7,466 nt of DNA from Actinomycetota bacterium (GTDB lineage Bacteria; Actinomycetota; Humimicrobiia; Humimicrobiales; Humimicrobiaceae), in contig JAMDDL010000031.1 in NCBI GenBank assembly GCA_023488645.1, forward strand, positions 1-7,466, given 5' to 3'. The notes beneath the pieces were generated by a model. The model made no database searches. It was not told the DNA's origin and saw only the letters and a list, made by a program, of their open reading frames with translations. Made by a program: the position numbers and the translations under genes. This document shows positions 6,870-7,466 of the stretch, piece by piece. The number at the start of each line of letters is the position of its first letter. The stretch's first letter is position 1.

Positions 6870-6879
6870 GCTTATGATA
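6870..6879 (+). repeat. Direct repeat copy 2, GCTTATGATA
   Basis: Second copy of the ten-base word at 6634-6643, on the same strand and 236 nt away. It covers the last two codons and stop of the toxin gene (minus strand). A shorter repeat, AATACGGC (6738-6745 and 6858-6865), lies inside the bracketed stretch. Confidence 0.3.
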
Positions 6880-7192
6880 TATTCTTTTTATATACCTTAT
6901 CATGTGGGCCAATTTCTATAAATTTTAAAGTATTATCACTGCATTCCAGGCAATCACTGCAAAGAATAATTTTATCATCGCCTTTTTTTCTGCAAGAATT
7001 GCAATATGAAAATATTATTAGAAAGTTTTTATTAATAGCAGTGCTGTAAAAACCCCTGAAATTACCTTTTAGAGGTTCACCCAAAGATACAGGATTTTGG
7101 ACTATCATATCAACTTTTCTTTTAATTGCTTCCCTTAAATAAGAATGTTTTTTAAGTGATCGCGAAAATGATTGGCTAAATAAAATATTCAT
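6872..7192 (-). CDS. RelE/ParE-superfamily toxin with a cysteine cluster
   Basis: Predicted toxin of a type II toxin-antitoxin pair, 106 residues, a normal length for the family. Seen: N-terminal strand and helices (FSQSFSRSLKKH, 5-16; KRKVDMIVQNP, 24-34), then LKGNFRGFYSTAINKNFLIIFSY (41-63), the usual core where residues contact RNA in RelE/YafQ toxins, and the C-terminal IGPHDKVYK (94-102) with H97 and Y101 in the expected place. Target (ribosome-bound mRNA, or gyrase for ParE-like members) cannot be decided. Oddity: between the core strand and the last strand sit C64-x2-C67 and C78-x2-C81-x2-C84, spaced like a small zinc-binding ribbon absent from classical RelE and ParE. The gene starts inside the antitoxin stop (ATGA) and has no Shine-Dalgarno of its own, so translation is coupled. 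It appears intact. Confidence 0.85.
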   Translation of the reverse strand: MNILFSQSFSRSLKKHSYLREAIKRKVDMIVQNPVSLGEPLKGNFRGFYSTAINKNFLIIFSYCNSCRKKGDDKIILCSDCLECSDNTLKFIEIGPHDKVYKKNIS

Positions 7193-7443
7193 TTAAAAAC
7201 TTTGTTATAGTTTAACCATTTTTCTTTGCCTTCTCTAATTCTCGAAATTGTTTCAAGCAGGGAATCATTAAATTCAGGATCTGAAATTATTATCTCAGTA
7301 GGGTCTTGATATTTAGTTCTTTTAAGATTTAATAGAAATTGTGAAATAAGCTCCGAAACAGTCGTTCTCTGTTCATGGGCATATAATTTAGAAAATTCTA
7401 TCAAATCCTGATCCAGTGTTATATTAAGTTTGTTTTTTGCCAT
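7189..7443 (-). CDS. Antitoxin, ribbon-helix-helix-like (DUF6364 type)
   Basis: Predicted antitoxin of 84 residues that should dimerise, bind the operator of its own operon and neutralise the toxin with its C-terminal part. Seen: strand KLNITL (5-10), helix QDLIEFSKLYAHEQ (12-25), TTVSELISQFLLNL (27-40), the ribbon-helix-helix layout with the T-x-S-E-L helix cap typical of DUF6364-like antitoxins; then a linker (DPTEIIISDPEF) and a charged C-terminal helix likely to wrap the toxin. AAGAG lies 7 nt before the ATG. Its TGA overlaps the toxin ATG by four bases. The promoter and operator would lie mostly beyond the right edge, since only 23 nt precede the start. Family recognition is from sequence pattern, so the exact family is less certain than the antitoxin role. 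Confidence 0.83.
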   Translation of the reverse strand: MAKNKLNITLDQDLIEFSKLYAHEQRTTVSELISQFLLNLKRTKYQDPTEIIISDPEFNDSLLETISRIREGKEKWLNYNKVFK

Positions 7444-7466
7444 ATTATAGCTCTTATAAAAATAAA

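Larger units (their letters stand above)
6408..6871. other. 464-bp region without a convincing gene: AT-rich upstream region plus structured segment
   Basis: This lies between the start of the HD-GYP gene and the end of the toxin gene, both on the minus strand, so it should contain the promoter of the signalling cluster and the 3' end of the toxin transcript. From 6421 to 6560 only about 12 of 140 bases are G or C; AT matches are so frequent there that I do not name a promoter. From 6585 to 6721 there are several inverted repeats. From 6741 to 6870 GC rises to about 45%, higher than any nearby gene. No tRNA, rRNA, RNase P, tmRNA or known riboswitch consensus was recognised on either strand, and no intrinsic terminator with a T-run follows the toxin gene. 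A 36-codon minus-strand reading frame (6735-6845) and the start of a plus-strand frame at 6762 are open here, but neither is recognisable. Confidence 0.6.

Noticed and set aside
6580..6880. c-di-GMP riboswitch, IscB/TnpB-type guide RNA, group II intron part, tRNA, RNase P RNA or DGR template
   Set aside because: Both strands were compared with the conserved cores I know for each; none matched, and there is no reverse transcriptase, IscB or TnpB gene in the window.
1..7466. Alternative genetic code with TGA as an amino acid
   Set aside because: TGA ends the response regulator and the antitoxin at the lengths normal for their families, and in the antitoxin it overlaps the toxin start.

Overview
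The window comes from an AT-rich bacterium (roughly 30% GC by eye) using the standard code; TGA is a genuine stop in at least two genes. Several starts lack a recognisable Shine-Dalgarno (SD) site, while the single-domain response regulator has a good one (GGGAGA). The bacterial pair tsaE-tsaB and a c-di-GMP signalling protein exclude Archaea. I cannot name the phylum from the sequence.

Layout: (1) 1-1411, plus strand: the 3' part of tsaE, truncated by the window edge, then tsaB. Both belong to the tRNA t6A37 (threonylcarbamoyladenosine) pathway. (2) 1431-6407, minus strand, convergent with tsaB: a four-gene signalling cluster. In transcription order it holds a REC-PAS-GAF-HD-GYP protein (predicted c-di-GMP phosphodiesterase), an NMT1/SsuA-like periplasmic substrate-binding protein with no transporter genes beside it, a membrane histidine kinase with HAMP, and a single-domain Rcp1-type response regulator. 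The first three genes are separated by 9 and 1 nt; the last follows after 71 nt. (3) 6408-6871: a 464-bp gap without a convincing gene. It begins with an extremely AT-rich stretch (about 9% GC over 140 bp), followed by a segment with several inverted repeats, two of them crossing as in a pseudoknot, and then a distinctly GC-richer part (about 45%). (4) 6872-7443, minus strand: a type II toxin-antitoxin pair, a ribbon-helix-helix-like antitoxin overlapping by ATGA a RelE/ParE-fold toxin that carries an unusual five-cysteine cluster.

How the genes may work together: the cluster in (2) looks like a self-contained sensory pathway. The binding protein would capture a small ligand outside the membrane and present it to the kinase. 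The kinase could then phosphorylate the single-domain regulator and/or the receiver of the HD-GYP protein, linking an external compound to c-di-GMP breakdown. Domain assignments are strong; the wiring is inference from gene order. This cluster is the best candidate here for something not well described. The cysteine-containing toxin and the structured intergenic segment are secondary leads.
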